Source: an uncultured Acidobacteriia bacterium
GTDB lineage: Bacteria > Acidobacteriota > Terriglobia > Bryobacterales > Bryobacteraceae
Reading direction: 5' to 3'
NCBI GenBank assembly: GCA_903875575.1
Contig: CAIQWJ010000021.1
Span: 56,380 to 120,379 of the forward strand
DNA: 64,000 bases
Shown piece after piece: positions 15,756 through 24,688 of the stretch (position 1 is the stretch's first letter; each line of letters starts with the position of its first letter). The notes below the pieces were generated by a model. It did no database searches, was not told the origin of the DNA, and worked only from the letters and a program-made list of their open reading frames with translations. The translations under genes and the position numbers were made by a program.

Positions 15756-17456
15756 CTAGCCCTTCATTGTGAAGGTTTCGTAGTAGACTACCGCGCCACT
15801 GACAGCCGCTGCGCCTACCAGCACCGCCGCGGACCAGGCGAGGTAAGTCAGTCGCCGCTTTCGCTTCACCAGCATTGTGTTCTCAAGCAATGGAATGCTG
15901 CAGAGTACCGGAAGGTTGGTATACGCACGGACATCCTTTAGATTCTTGAGAGAAGTATCTTTCGCCTCCTGCACCCCGGCCATTCCTATGCCGAGAATGA
16001 TCGAAAGAGCAAAGCCGGCGCCGATGATTCCATACCGGTTCGGCTTGGTGGGCGATACCGGGAGAGAAGGCACGTCGAGCACTTCCAGGTTCTCGCCCGC
16101 TTTCCGCTGGATCAGCGCACCGTTGGCTTCCGCCAGTTGCTGCTTTTTGAGCAGTTCCTGATAGTTCTGATCTGCCAACGTTTGCGCTCTGCGCAGTTCT
16201 TCGTACGGCGCTTCGAGGCCGGTGCTGTCCTTCATCATCTTGTTCAGCTCGTCGCTCTCTTTGCGATACTCCGCCACTTCGTTCGTCAGCCTGAGCAACT
16301 CGTCCTTCAGTTGTTTCTCGCCTGCGTCAATCCGCGCGATATTTTCCTGATAGCCACGGCGCTCCGCCACTAAATTGGGGTCAACGATCTTCTTGATCTG
16401 CTCCTTCGGCTTGGCGGCGTCCGCTTCCTGCTTCTGCCGTTGCCTCTCCATCAACTGGTCTCGCTTCGCCTTATAGTTCTCCAGTTGCTTCTGAGCGCTT
16501 AATACTGCCGGATGTAATGGCTTATAGGTCTTTTCGAGACCCTGGAGATTGAATTCGAGCGCTTCGATGCTCTTTTCAACAGAGGCCAGGTCATCGTTCT
16601 GCCGCGCCACGGTGCTTCCCGGTAACGGGGCCGTTTCCAGGTTCTGTTCCCGTTCGTTGAGATCATCGATACGGCCCTGGTTAATCGACCGGGTGATCGC
16701 CAGATTGTTGATCTGCTCGTTCGTGCGGAAAATCGTTTCGTTATCGCCCTGAATCTTGCTTGATAATGCCGTGTCCCGCGCAATATTCTGACTGGCACCT
16801 TCCGGAAGCTTACCCGCATTGGCCTGTTTAAAAGCCGTAAGCGCGTCGTTGGCGGACTGCAGATCGGCCTTTGCCTTGTTTAACTCATCGCCAACGAAGC
16901 CCTTCACTGCATCCTGCTGCAGTTTCTGTGCGTTCTGGTTCACGTCCTGGAACTTAGTCATCAGCGCCGTCACCGTCTGCATCGCCTTGTACCGATCTTT
17001 GTAATTGAAGGTGATTTCGAAGGCGGAGGCGCGCTTATTCATCGTTCCGGGCAGTGCCACGATTCCGATTCCAATGCTCTTCCTCATGTCATCAATGACG
17101 TCGTCGAGCGGTTTGGCATTCAGTTCTTCACGGTAAAGGTTCAGTTTCGGATCCTGGATCAGCAGCGACAGCGATGTACGGCTCAAAATCTCCTGCTGCA
17201 TCGTTTGGATGCGTTCGTTTAGTGCCAGGGCGATGGTCGATTGCACCATGTTATCCGTGATCTGCGCCGGAGTGATTTGCATCGTCGCTTTGGACATGTA
17301 CTCGTTCGGCAGCATGAATGCGACACAGATAGAGGCAACGATGCCGAAAAAAGTCGGGCCCGCGATCCAGCCCGCGTGCCGCCGGGCGATGTCGACGTAA
17401 TCCTCGACATCCAGCGTCCTTCTCGAAATGCTAAAAGTCTGTTGTGCGGGTAACAT
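15756..17456 (-). CDS. Wzz/GumC-like polysaccharide chain-length determinant
   Basis: A 566-residue inner-membrane co-polymerase. It has a Wzz N-terminal domain, a first membrane helix (about residues 30-52, IAGPTFFGIVASICVAFML), a long periplasmic coiled coil (about 180-430, with heptads rich in Leu, Lys and Glu), the GNVR-like segment before the second helix (PVSPTKPNRYGIIGAGFALS), and a third helix near the C-terminus (YLAWSAAVLVGAAAVSGAVV). It would set chain length and couple the cytoplasmic BY-kinase to the outer-membrane exporter. It lies 12 bases after the export gene and 13 bases before the kinase gene, as expected for a single operon. The extra C-terminal helix is typical of PEP-CTERM/XrtA-type relatives. 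Confidence 0.88.
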   Translation of the reverse strand: MLPAQQTFSISRRTLDVEDYVDIARRHAGWIAGPTFFGIVASICVAFMLPNEYMSKATMQITPAQITDNMVQSTIALALNERIQTMQQEILSRTSLSLLIQDPKLNLYREELNAKPLDDVIDDMRKSIGIGIVALPGTMNKRASAFEITFNYKDRYKAMQTVTALMTKFQDVNQNAQKLQQDAVKGFVGDELNKAKADLQSANDALTAFKQANAGKLPEGASQNIARDTALSSKIQGDNETIFRTNEQINNLAITRSINQGRIDDLNEREQNLETAPLPGSTVARQNDDLASVEKSIEALEFNLQGLEKTYKPLHPAVLSAQKQLENYKAKRDQLMERQRQKQEADAAKPKEQIKKIVDPNLVAERRGYQENIARIDAGEKQLKDELLRLTNEVAEYRKESDELNKMMKDSTGLEAPYEELRRAQTLADQNYQELLKKQQLAEANGALIQRKAGENLEVLDVPSLPVSPTKPNRYGIIGAGFALSIILGIGMAGVQEAKDTSLKNLKDVRAYTNLPVLCSIPLLENTMLVKRKRRLTYLAWSAAVLVGAAAVSGAVVYYETFTMKG

Positions 17457-17468
17457 CGGGTTGCTCCA

Positions 17469-18323
17469 CTACTCTCCAGGTACGGAAATGATGTCCCCGT
17501 CCTCTAACGTCTTGTTCTGGTCCATATTCCTGCCCTTCATCACGTCGTTGTAGTTGAAAGGAAATCGTTTCGGTCCACGAATCAAAACGATCTTTTTCTT
17601 GCTGGCAAACTCTCTGAATCCACCAGACGCGGCCAGCGCGTCCAGAATTGTCGTTTCCTGAAGCAGCGGGTACGGACCCGTCTTCAACACAGCTCCAATA
17701 AGGGTGTACTTCTTGCTGTTGTTCCGCAGGAGCTGGACGTTCACAATCGGGTCATTAATCCACTCTTTCAGCTTTTCCGCGATGAGATTCTGCAGCGCCG
17801 GAATTGTCAGACCAGTGACTTTGAACTCGCCAACAAGCGCCATAGATATCCGCCCGTCCGGTCCGATCGCGTAACTGCCTGTAAGATTTTTATCGTCCCA
17901 GACTGAGACGCCCACAACATCGTTCGGGCCCAGAACATAAGGCGCGGGGTCTCCAGGCTTTCTCGGTTCTTCCGGTTTCGGAGTAGCGGGTGTCTGAGGA
18001 TTGCGCACTGGTGCTGGCCTCTCCGGCGCACTTTTCACCGGAACACTATCGGTGCGGGGCACAACGGTACCTCCAGCGCCTGTGCCGTCCGGTAAATGCG
18101 GTGCGTCCTGTGTTTGTACAGGCACCGTCGACGGAGCGGTACCCACTGGAGCAGTCGTTGCCGGCGCGGTTGCCGGCGGCCCAGCCTGCGACGCGTAAGG
18201 GTTACCGTAAGGCGATGATGTCTGGCCCGAAGCTATGCCAGACGCGACCATTGACAGCGTCAGCACGGGCAGAAGTGCCACGGTGGACCTGGACCACGAT
18301 TTCATTCCCGACCACAATTTCAT
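17469..18323 (-). CDS. Polysaccharide export protein, Wza-like (poly_export/SLBB)
   Basis: A 284-residue exported protein expected to form the outer-membrane exit for an exopolysaccharide. A signal peptide (ALLPVLTLSMVASGIASGQ) and a 100-residue Pro/Thr/Ala-rich spacer precede the poly_export domain (VLGPNDVVGVSVWDDKNL...ISMALVGEFKVTGLT) and one SLBB domain (YTLIGAVLKTGPYPL...LDALAASGGF). No lipobox Cys is seen, so it is not an obvious lipoprotein. ATG 18323 is chosen because the frame upstream to 18473 lacks a signal peptide; ATG 18305 is also possible. It is first in the EPS operon, and the divergent EVE gene starts 57 bases away. Confidence 0.85.
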   Translation of the reverse strand: MKLWSGMKSWSRSTVALLPVLTLSMVASGIASGQTSSPYGNPYASQAGPPATAPATTAPVGTAPSTVPVQTQDAPHLPDGTGAGGTVVPRTDSVPVKSAPERPAPVRNPQTPATPKPEEPRKPGDPAPYVLGPNDVVGVSVWDDKNLTGSYAIGPDGRISMALVGEFKVTGLTIPALQNLIAEKLKEWINDPIVNVQLLRNNSKKYTLIGAVLKTGPYPLLQETTILDALAASGGFREFASKKKIVLIRGPKRFPFNYNDVMKGRNMDQNKTLEDGDIISVPGE

Positions 18324-18379
18324 TCCCACTCTATAAATCGTAGCAAGACTACACGGCCTACGAGAATATACTTCGGTAG

Positions 18380-18814
18380 ATGGCACACAGCACTTTACCT
18401 CCTGGGACTTGGTTCCTCGCAAAAACTGACCCGGAAACGTACTCAATCGAACAGTTTGCGAAAGATGGGACAACCGTCTGGGACGGTGTCCGCAACCCGC
18501 AGGCCTTACGGGCCATTCGGGATATGAAACGGGGTGATCGCTTATTCATTTACCACAGCATGGGGCATGCAGCAGTTGTCGGCATTGCGGAAGTAGTCGG
18601 CGACGGTCGCCCGGATCCGAAAGATCCCCGGCTCGCAGTCGCGGATTTGCGCTTCATCAGTCTGATAGAGCCGCCCATGACGTTGCGTGAGATAAAGGAA
18701 TCCGGGGAATTTGCCGATTGGGCACTGGTGCGCCAGAGTCGCCTATCTACTATGCAGGCACCTCCCGAATTTGTCGAATGGATGAGAGCGAAGCGCCCTC
18801 AAGTTCAGTTCTAA
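18380..18814 (+). CDS. EVE-domain protein (thymocyte nuclear protein 1-like)
   Basis: A 144-residue single-domain protein of the EVE/PUA-like fold, which in other proteins reads modified nucleobases in DNA or RNA. Typical blocks are FLAKTDPETYSIEQF, TVWDGVRNPQALRAIRDMKRGDRLFIYHS and IVGIAEVVGD-like strand AVVGIAEVVGDG, with the C-terminal WALVRQSRLSTMQAPPEF. There is no signal peptide and no fused nuclease, so this is the stand-alone housekeeping type rather than a restriction reader. It is divergent from the EPS operon. The 206 bases after it hold the regulatory sites listed at 18847-18948. Confidence 0.85.
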   Translation: MAHSTLPPGTWFLAKTDPETYSIEQFAKDGTTVWDGVRNPQALRAIRDMKRGDRLFIYHSMGHAAVVGIAEVVGDGRPDPKDPRLAVADLRFISLIEPPMTLREIKESGEFADWALVRQSRLSTMQAPPEFVEWMRAKRPQVQF

Positions 18815-18846
18815 ACGCAGTAGGGGAATCTGCCAACGGCTTCAAT

Positions 18847-18864
18847 TATTCCAAAAATGGAATA
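18847..18864. promoter_or_regulatory. Inverted repeat, candidate enhancer site of the NtrC-type activator
   Basis: TATTCCA-AAAA-TGGAATA is a perfect inverted repeat of 7-base arms with an A4 spacer. Its centre lies about 100 bases upstream of the transcription start predicted from the sigma-54 element at 18933-18948. That is the usual distance for the upstream activating sequence of a sigma-54 enhancer-binding protein, and such a protein is encoded in the downstream operon. The repeat is seen; its binding partner is inferred. Confidence 0.45.
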
Positions 18865-18932
18865 TGTGTTGGGGGTTGAGTTGGTAAGTCCTTGCTTTTC
18901 AATGTCTCTCGCCCTGTGCAAGGGTCGAAGAG

Positions 18933-18948
18933 TGGCACCCGAACTGCA
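18933..18948 (+). promoter_or_regulatory. Sigma-54-type (-24/-12) promoter before the kinase/NtrC operon
   Basis: TGGCAC-CCGAA-CTGCA matches the sigma-54 consensus TGGCAC-N5-TTGCA at all positions but one, with the GG and GC dinucleotides exactly 10 bases apart. It points toward the histidine-kinase gene starting at 19021 and would give a leader of about 60 bases. Because the same operon encodes a sigma-54-dependent activator, self-activation is likely (inference). Confidence 0.55.
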
Positions 18949-19020
18949 CGTAGAATAAAAATGTGCCCGTGCAGCGTTTGCCTGTAAGCGATACGCCGGA
19001 AGCGGGAACAAACGGATGAC

Positions 19021-21990
19021 ATGCTTCAGGAACTGAGATTCCAGCTTTCGACCGCTTTGTTGACGGTCCTTACGATTGCAGCTGCTATTGCGGCTGGCGT
19101 GAGCTATGAGCAGAACCACAAGTTCCATCTGCCGGACGACGGTGTCATTTGGGCTGACCGTGCCGGTCACGTGGTCGCATTACGTGTCGAACCCTCCGGG
19201 CCGGCCGACCGCGCTGGTATTCACCCGGGGGACATCCTCGGTTCCATTCAAACCATTCCGATACGACGGGCCGACGATGTACCCCGGACACTTGCAGCCA
19301 TCGGTGCCTGGGATAAAGCGGCCTATGATCTCAGCCGCCGTGGCGTTGACATACCGGCGACGGTCTACGTGGCTGAAGTCTCCCGCGGGGCTTCGCTTTC
19401 GTATCAGTATCTCGTCGGAGTCGCTTATCTGGCTATCGGCCTGTTTATTTATTTCCGGCGCGGCAGCGCGCCCAAGGCCCGCCATTTTTACATCTTCTGC
19501 CTGACTTCGTTCGCCTTTTGCTGTTTTCACTACACGGGCAAGCTGAACGTTTTCGATCAGGTCATGTACTGGGGCAACGTGGTGGCTGGTTGGCTGGCAC
19601 CCGCTCTATTTCTGCATTTCTGTCTGGGGTTTCCCGAACCGGGCCCCTGGCACCGTCGCTGGATGACCGCATCCGTCTACGCCCCCGGCATCCTTCTCAC
19701 TGTCATTTCCGCAGCCTTCGCCTCCGGAGTTATTTCGGCCCCCGGGTATTCACTGGGCGAGGTGCGGTATGTGCTGGACCGGTGGTGGCTCGCGCTGTTG
19801 ACCGTCACCTATATTTTCAGCGGAATCGTGCTGCAGAGCGGGTACCTGAAATCGGACGATACCGTCATTCGTCAGCAACTCAAATGGCTGCGCAACGGAA
19901 TTCTGTTTGGATTCGCGCCTTTCGGAATTCTCTACGCGGCACCCTTCATTTTCGGCGTACCCTTCAGCCCGTATCTGAACTATGCGGTGCTGACTTTGCC
20001 GCTCATCCCGCTGACCATCGCCTACGCCATCGTCCGCTACCGTCTCATGGACGTGGACGTTATTTTCCGCCGCGGTTATGCCTATACACTTGCGACCCTG
20101 TGCGTCCTTGCAGCGTTTTATTCGATTGTGCTGGGTGTGAGCCGCCTGGTTCAGGTCACCATCAAGGACATGAGCAGCACCAACCTGGTGATCGTGATGC
20201 TCATCGCGACGTTCCTTTTCCAGCCGATTCGCAACTGGATTCAGGAACGCCTGGATCGATATTTTTACCGGGACAGTTACGATTACAGGCGTACGCTGAT
20301 CGAATTTGCGCGGGAACTCAACTCGGATTCGGATCTGGATCCGATGCTCCAGACAGTGGCCGACCGTCTGATGCAGACCCTCTCCATCCGGCACGTGGCC
20401 TTCTTCCTGGCCGACGAAAGCGATACCGGCGCGGTTAACGACACCGCTGCGGTCGAACCAGGGATCGCTGAAGCCGACTCCGGGCGAAAACGCGCAGATG
20501 AAGTGAGCATCTCCATCGATAGGCCGCCGACAGCCGTGGAGCCCGCCCGGGCATCCGGTTGGAGCCTGCGGATGGCGATGGGGTCGGGCGCGCGTGCGCT
20601 GCAGCCCGGTGAGTCTTTTGATTTGAGCTTCCTTGGCTGGGAGCAAAAGGCTCCGTATCTGTTCTTTGAGCGCACTCGCTACCACCTCGACGTGATCGCA
20701 GGCGGCTGGCCGGCATCGGTGCGAAAGACCATCGCCGATCTGGACCTGAACTACTACCTGCCGTGCTCCGTGCGCGGCAGGACGATCGCTTATCTGGGCG
20801 TCAGCCGTACAGAAACAGGTGAGTTCCTGTCCAGCGATGATGTGGAATTGTTGCTGACTCTGGCCAATTACGTCGGTATCGCGATCGAGAATACGAACCT
20901 TTATCGGTCCCTGAAAGAGAAGGCCGGCGAATACGAGCGGCTCAAGGAATTCAGCGAAAACATCGTCGAATCCATCAACGTCGGAGTGCTGGCGGCAGAT
21001 CTTGATGATCGTGTGGAAAGCTGGAATACCCAGATGGAACGTCTCAGCGGCATCGGCCGGGCTGATGCACTGGGTCGCCGTCTGGCTGAGCTCTTCCCCG
21101 CCGCTCTGGTGGAGCAACTGGACCGCACCCGTGGAGAGATGCGCATCCAGCATCTGGATAAGTTCACGCTGGATTCCACGCATGGGGAAGCGACCGTTAA
21201 CATTGCCATTGCACCGCTGGTCTCGCGCGATCTGGAGCAAATAGGCCGGCTTGTTATCTTCGACGACATTACGGCGCGGGCCGAACTGGAAAGGCGTCTG
21301 GTCCAGGCGGACAAGCTTTCGAGTATTGGCCTGCTGGCGGCCGGGGTTGCACACGAGGTCAATACGCCGCTTGCCGTCATTTCCAGCTATGCCCAGATGC
21401 TCACCAAGCAGGTGGTGGGCGACGAGCAAAAATCCCGCATGCTGGAAAAGATTTCGCGCCAGACTTTCCGCGCAAGCGAAATCGTCAACTCGCTGCTGAA
21501 TTTTTCACGTACCTGGACTTCCGATCTTGCCGACGTTCAGCTCAACGCGGTCATCGACGAGACGCTCGCGCTGCTGGAACACCAACTGAGAAAAGCGGGC
21601 GTGGAAGTTCGCATGGATCTGGATCCCGCGCTGGAGCCTATCAAAGGCAATCAGGGTAAACTGCAGCAGGTGTTTCTGAATTTGTTCCTGAATGCGCGCG
21701 ATGCCATGGAGCCTTCCGGTCTTCTGCAGGTCGTTACCCGATGTGGCGACAAGGGCGTCGAAGTGGATGTCGTGGATAGCGGCCACGGTATCGCACCGGA
21801 ACATATGGGACGGATCTACGATCCGTTCTTTACCACCAAGGGTGTCAAAAAGGGAACCGGTCTCGGACTTTCGGTGACCTACGGCATTATTCAGGAGCAC
21901 GGTGGCGCAATTGAAGCAATCTCCAGACCCGGGGAGGGTACCTGCTTCCATCTGGAGTTTCCGGTCGTAAGGAAAGTGGTGAACGCATGA
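19021..21990 (+). CDS. Membrane histidine kinase with PDZ, GAF and PAS domains
   Basis: A 989-residue sensor kinase. In order it has an N-terminal membrane helix (residues 8-26), a periplasmic PDZ-like domain (about 45-120; VEPSGPADRAGIHPGDIL), six to eight membrane helices (about 125-350), a GAF-like region (about 435-625), a PAS domain (about 640-745; ENIVESINVGVLAADLDDRVESW), HisKA with the phospho-accepting His778 in GVAHEVNTPLAVIS, and a HATPase domain with GHGIAPEHMGRIYDPFFTTK and GTGLGLSVTYG. It should phosphorylate the NtrC-type regulator whose start overlaps its stop by 4 bases (ATGA). A PDZ sensor suggests recognition of peptide C-termini in the envelope (inference). The neighbouring EPS operon is a plausible target. 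Confidence 0.92.
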   Translation: MLQELRFQLSTALLTVLTIAAAIAAGVSYEQNHKFHLPDDGVIWADRAGHVVALRVEPSGPADRAGIHPGDILGSIQTIPIRRADDVPRTLAAIGAWDKAAYDLSRRGVDIPATVYVAEVSRGASLSYQYLVGVAYLAIGLFIYFRRGSAPKARHFYIFCLTSFAFCCFHYTGKLNVFDQVMYWGNVVAGWLAPALFLHFCLGFPEPGPWHRRWMTASVYAPGILLTVISAAFASGVISAPGYSLGEVRYVLDRWWLALLTVTYIFSGIVLQSGYLKSDDTVIRQQLKWLRNGILFGFAPFGILYAAPFIFGVPFSPYLNYAVLTLPLIPLTIAYAIVRYRLMDVDVIFRRGYAYTLATLCVLAAFYSIVLGVSRLVQVTIKDMSSTNLVIVMLIATFLFQPIRNWIQERLDRYFYRDSYDYRRTLIEFARELNSDSDLDPMLQTVADRLMQTLSIRHVAFFLADESDTGAVNDTAAVEPGIAEADSGRKRADEVSISIDRPPTAVEPARASGWSLRMAMGSGARALQPGESFDLSFLGWEQKAPYLFFERTRYHLDVIAGGWPASVRKTIADLDLNYYLPCSVRGRTIAYLGVSRTETGEFLSSDDVELLLTLANYVGIAIENTNLYRSLKEKAGEYERLKEFSENIVESINVGVLAADLDDRVESWNTQMERLSGIGRADALGRRLAELFPAALVEQLDRTRGEMRIQHLDKFTLDSTHGEATVNIAIAPLVSRDLEQIGRLVIFDDITARAELERRLVQADKLSSIGLLAAGVAHEVNTPLAVISSYAQMLTKQVVGDEQKSRMLEKISRQTFRASEIVNSLLNFSRTWTSDLADVQLNAVIDETLALLEHQLRKAGVEVRMDLDPALEPIKGNQGKLQQVFLNLFLNARDAMEPSGLLQVVTRCGDKGVEVDVVDSGHGIAPEHMGRIYDPFFTTKGVKKGTGLGLSVTYGIIQEHGGAIEAISRPGEGTCFHLEFPVVRKVVNA

Positions 21991-23459
21991 TGGACATTCG
22001 CGGCGGAAACGGCACGACGCACGGCAGCGCCGGAAGAGCCCGGATTCTGATCATCGACGACGAAATCGAGATTCGGGAGAGCCTGGAAGCTCTGTTGACC
22101 TCGGAAGGCTATGACGTAGTACTGGCGCAGAATGCGGCTGACGGCGAGCGCGAACTCGAATCGCGCGCCTGGGACCTGGTGCTGCTGGACCTCATGATGC
22201 CGGACAAATCCGGTATGGAAGTTCTGCGTGACATTCGGGAGCGGGACCGCTACACTCCCATCTTCATGATCACGGCGTGGGGCAGCGTGGAGGCAGCGGT
22301 ACAGGCAGTCAAGCTGGGTGCCAACGACTATGTTTCCAAGCCGTGGGACAACGACAAACTCATCATTGAGATTGAGCGCGCCATTGCTGGTCAGCGTCTT
22401 CAGGATGAGAATACGCAGCTCAAGCGCACGCTCAAGCAGCGCTACGCCTTTCCGAACATCATCGGCAAGAGCGACCGCATGCTCAAAGTCCTGGACCTTG
22501 TGTCACAGGTGGCCTCCAGCCGTTCCACTATCCTGATTACCGGCGACACGGGAACCGGCAAGGAACTGATCGCGAAGGCTATCCACTCGAATTCGCCACG
22601 GGTCGACTACGCCTTTGTGGCCGTGAACAGCGGTTCACTCCCCACGGATCTCCTGGAATCCACATTGTTCGGCCACGTGAAGGGCGCCTTCACCAGCGCC
22701 GTACAGAGCAAGAAAGGCGCGTTTGAAGTCGCGAACAAGGGCACCATCTTCTTCGACGAAGTCGGCACCATCGGGCCGGAAATCCAGGCGAAGCTACTGC
22801 GCGTGATTCAGGAAAAGGAATTCACGCCGCTCGGTTCGAACGAAGTTGTCAGGGTCGATGTCCGGATTCTGGCGGCCACTAATGCCGATCTCCGGAAGAT
22901 GGTGGAAGAAAAGAAGTTCCGGGAGGATCTTTACTACCGCCTGAACGTCATCAATATTGATCTGCCAACTCTCCGCGACAGGCGCGAAGACATCCCGGCA
23001 CTGATTCACCACTTCCTGGAGCGCTTCTGCCACGAGAACGAAAAGTACCTTGATGAAGACGGTCACACGCTCCTCCGTTTTGAACCTGAGGCCATGCAGT
23101 TGATGCTCGACCACGGCTGGCCCGGCAACGTCAGAGAACTTGAAAATGTTGTGGAACGCGCGGTTGTGCTGGCCTCCGTTCCGGTTATCTCCGTAGACGT
23201 GTTGCCCGACTACCTGGTACAAGCTTCCGGTATTCGTACCAGACCAAGCGAAGACGGTGCGTTGCCCGCTGATGCCTCATTGTTCGAAATCGTCGCCGAG
23301 TTCGAACGCCGTACAATCATAGAAAGCCTGGACCGCTTCCACGGCAGCCAGACCGAGGCCGCAGAGGCGTTGCGAGTTCCACTTTCCACGCTGAACCAGA
23401 AAATCAAACGTCTCAATATCGATGTCAAAAAGCGCGGCGAAAAGGCCGCTAATATTTAA
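21987..23459 (+). CDS. NtrC-family sigma-54-dependent response regulator
   Basis: A 490-residue activator. The receiver domain (about 18-135) has the acidic pocket in IIDDE and the phospho-acceptor D68 in LVLLDLMMP. The AAA+ domain follows, with Walker A TGDTGTGKE, the sigma-54-contacting loop as GAFTSA (residues 233-238, Ser replacing the second Gly of the canonical GAFTGA), a Walker B FFDEVG and the sensor motif GNVRELENVVERA. A Fis-type helix-turn-helix ends the protein (TEAAEALRVPLSTLNQKIKR). It should activate sigma-54 promoters when phosphorylated by the overlapping kinase. The operon's own promoter is of that type. Confidence 0.95.
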   Translation: MMDIRGGNGTTHGSAGRARILIIDDEIEIRESLEALLTSEGYDVVLAQNAADGERELESRAWDLVLLDLMMPDKSGMEVLRDIRERDRYTPIFMITAWGSVEAAVQAVKLGANDYVSKPWDNDKLIIEIERAIAGQRLQDENTQLKRTLKQRYAFPNIIGKSDRMLKVLDLVSQVASSRSTILITGDTGTGKELIAKAIHSNSPRVDYAFVAVNSGSLPTDLLESTLFGHVKGAFTSAVQSKKGAFEVANKGTIFFDEVGTIGPEIQAKLLRVIQEKEFTPLGSNEVVRVDVRILAATNADLRKMVEEKKFREDLYYRLNVINIDLPTLRDRREDIPALIHHFLERFCHENEKYLDEDGHTLLRFEPEAMQLMLDHGWPGNVRELENVVERAVVLASVPVISVDVLPDYLVQASGIRTRPSEDGALPADASLFEIVAEFERRTIIESLDRFHGSQTEAAEALRVPLSTLNQKIKRLNIDVKKRGEKAANI

Positions 23460-23530
23460 CCCCGGGTTTCGGATGGCGCTTTTCGCGGTCTTCATGTCAG
23501 AAAACACACCTCCCCGCTAAAGTGGTATGA

Positions 23531-24688
23531 GTGGCGTCACCGAGGGAATTCAGTTCACTTTTCTGGTCAGTAATCGGCGCGACCTTTCTGGGCTTCGTCG
23601 GCATGGGTGCCGTCTTATTCGCACTGGCACCTCACGTCCGTCATGATCTTGGCGGCTCTGATCGCACTGTCGGCTTCGTCATCGGCATTTTCTCCGTCGT
23701 CGCGCTCTGCAGTCGGTTCTTCTCAGGCCCATTGGCGGATGGAAAGGGCCGCAAAGTGGCTTTCCTCACGGGTCTTGGCTGCTGCGCTGTGGCAGGTGCC
23801 GTTTACCTGCTTCCTTTCGGCCTGACGGGCATCTGGATAGGACGCTGTTTTCAGGGCATGGGGGAAGCCTGCCTGTATACGGGCGCCGCAGCCTGGGTAG
23901 TGGAACTGGCGGGGACACACCGCAGTGCGCAGGCATTAGGGTATCTCAGCAGCGGTATCTGGGGAGGGCTGGCGGCAGGCCCCGTCGTGGGGCAGTGGCT
24001 GGGTACTTTTGAGCGCGCCGCGTTCTTTCAGTTGATCGCGGCGGGCGTGAGCTTTTTGCTGCTGACGCGTGTTCCTGAACACTATATCCCGCACGAAGAT
24101 GGTGGCCGATTCCGGTGGCCATCGCGATCGCTGCTGATGGCCGGACTTTCCGTGGGCTTCGTGAATGTTCACTATCCCGTGATTACCGGCTTTTTGGTTC
24201 TCCATCTGGAGCGCTACGGCAACTCCGGGCATGCGGCGCTTGTGGCTTATGCAGGAGCCATGTTGTTTTCAAGATTTTTCCTGGGTGGGCTGCCGGATCG
24301 CGTCCACCCGCGTATTACTTTTTATGGGGGATTGTTTTCGATGGCCACGGGCCTCATTGTTCTGGCTGTCGGCCCGAGTCCTGTCGTGGCCGTTGCCTCC
24401 GCGGCGTTACTCGGCTTTGGCTTCTCGTTCCCGTTTTCATCGATTGCGTCCAGCGTGATGCGCCACGCGCACAGGCACGAGAGGGGCTCGACCGTCGGTA
24501 CCCTGGGCGCGTTTTACGATCTGTTTGTCGGCGCGGGTTCATTTGCGGCAGGCAGCATATCCCACCAGTTCGGCTATCCGTCGGCGTTTGTGATGGCAGC
24601 AGTCGCGCTGCTGGCATCGGCGGTCGCCGCGTGGTTCGTACTCCCTCGGCGGCACACCCCGGTTCTTCAGCCGAGCAGCGTCGTATAG
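23531..24688 (+). CDS. MFS transporter
   Basis: A 385-residue inner-membrane carrier of the major facilitator superfamily with about 12 hydrophobic helices. Family motifs are visible after helix 2 (FFSGPLADGKGRKVAF, motif A) and in the matching loop of the second half (FSRFFLGGLPDRVHPRITF). The direction and substrate of transport are unknown; single-gene efflux pumps often look like this. The start is GTG 23531, since the nearby ATG is out of frame. Its 3' end overlaps the convergent dGTPase gene by 22 bases. Confidence 0.88.
   Translation: MASPREFSSLFWSVIGATFLGFVGMGAVLFALAPHVRHDLGGSDRTVGFVIGIFSVVALCSRFFSGPLADGKGRKVAFLTGLGCCAVAGAVYLLPFGLTGIWIGRCFQGMGEACLYTGAAAWVVELAGTHRSAQALGYLSSGIWGGLAAGPVVGQWLGTFERAAFFQLIAAGVSFLLLTRVPEHYIPHEDGGRFRWPSRSLLMAGLSVGFVNVHYPVITGFLVLHLERYGNSGHAALVAYAGAMLFSRFFLGGLPDRVHPRITFYGGLFSMATGLIVLAVGPSPVVAVASAALLGFGFSFPFSSIASSVMRHAHRHERGSTVGTLGAFYDLFVGAGSFAAGSISHQFGYPSAFVMAAVALLASAVAAWFVLPRRHTPVLQPSSVV

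Noticed and set aside
18324..18379. Sigma-54 element for the EPS operon on the minus strand
   Set aside because: AGCAA-N5 is followed by CACGG rather than the required GTGCC, so the -24 element is missing.
19750..21429. 559-codon open frame on the minus strand opposite the histidine-kinase gene
   Set aside because: It lies wholly within a well-supported kinase gene, has no recognisable domain, and is explained by GC-rich codon use of the real gene.
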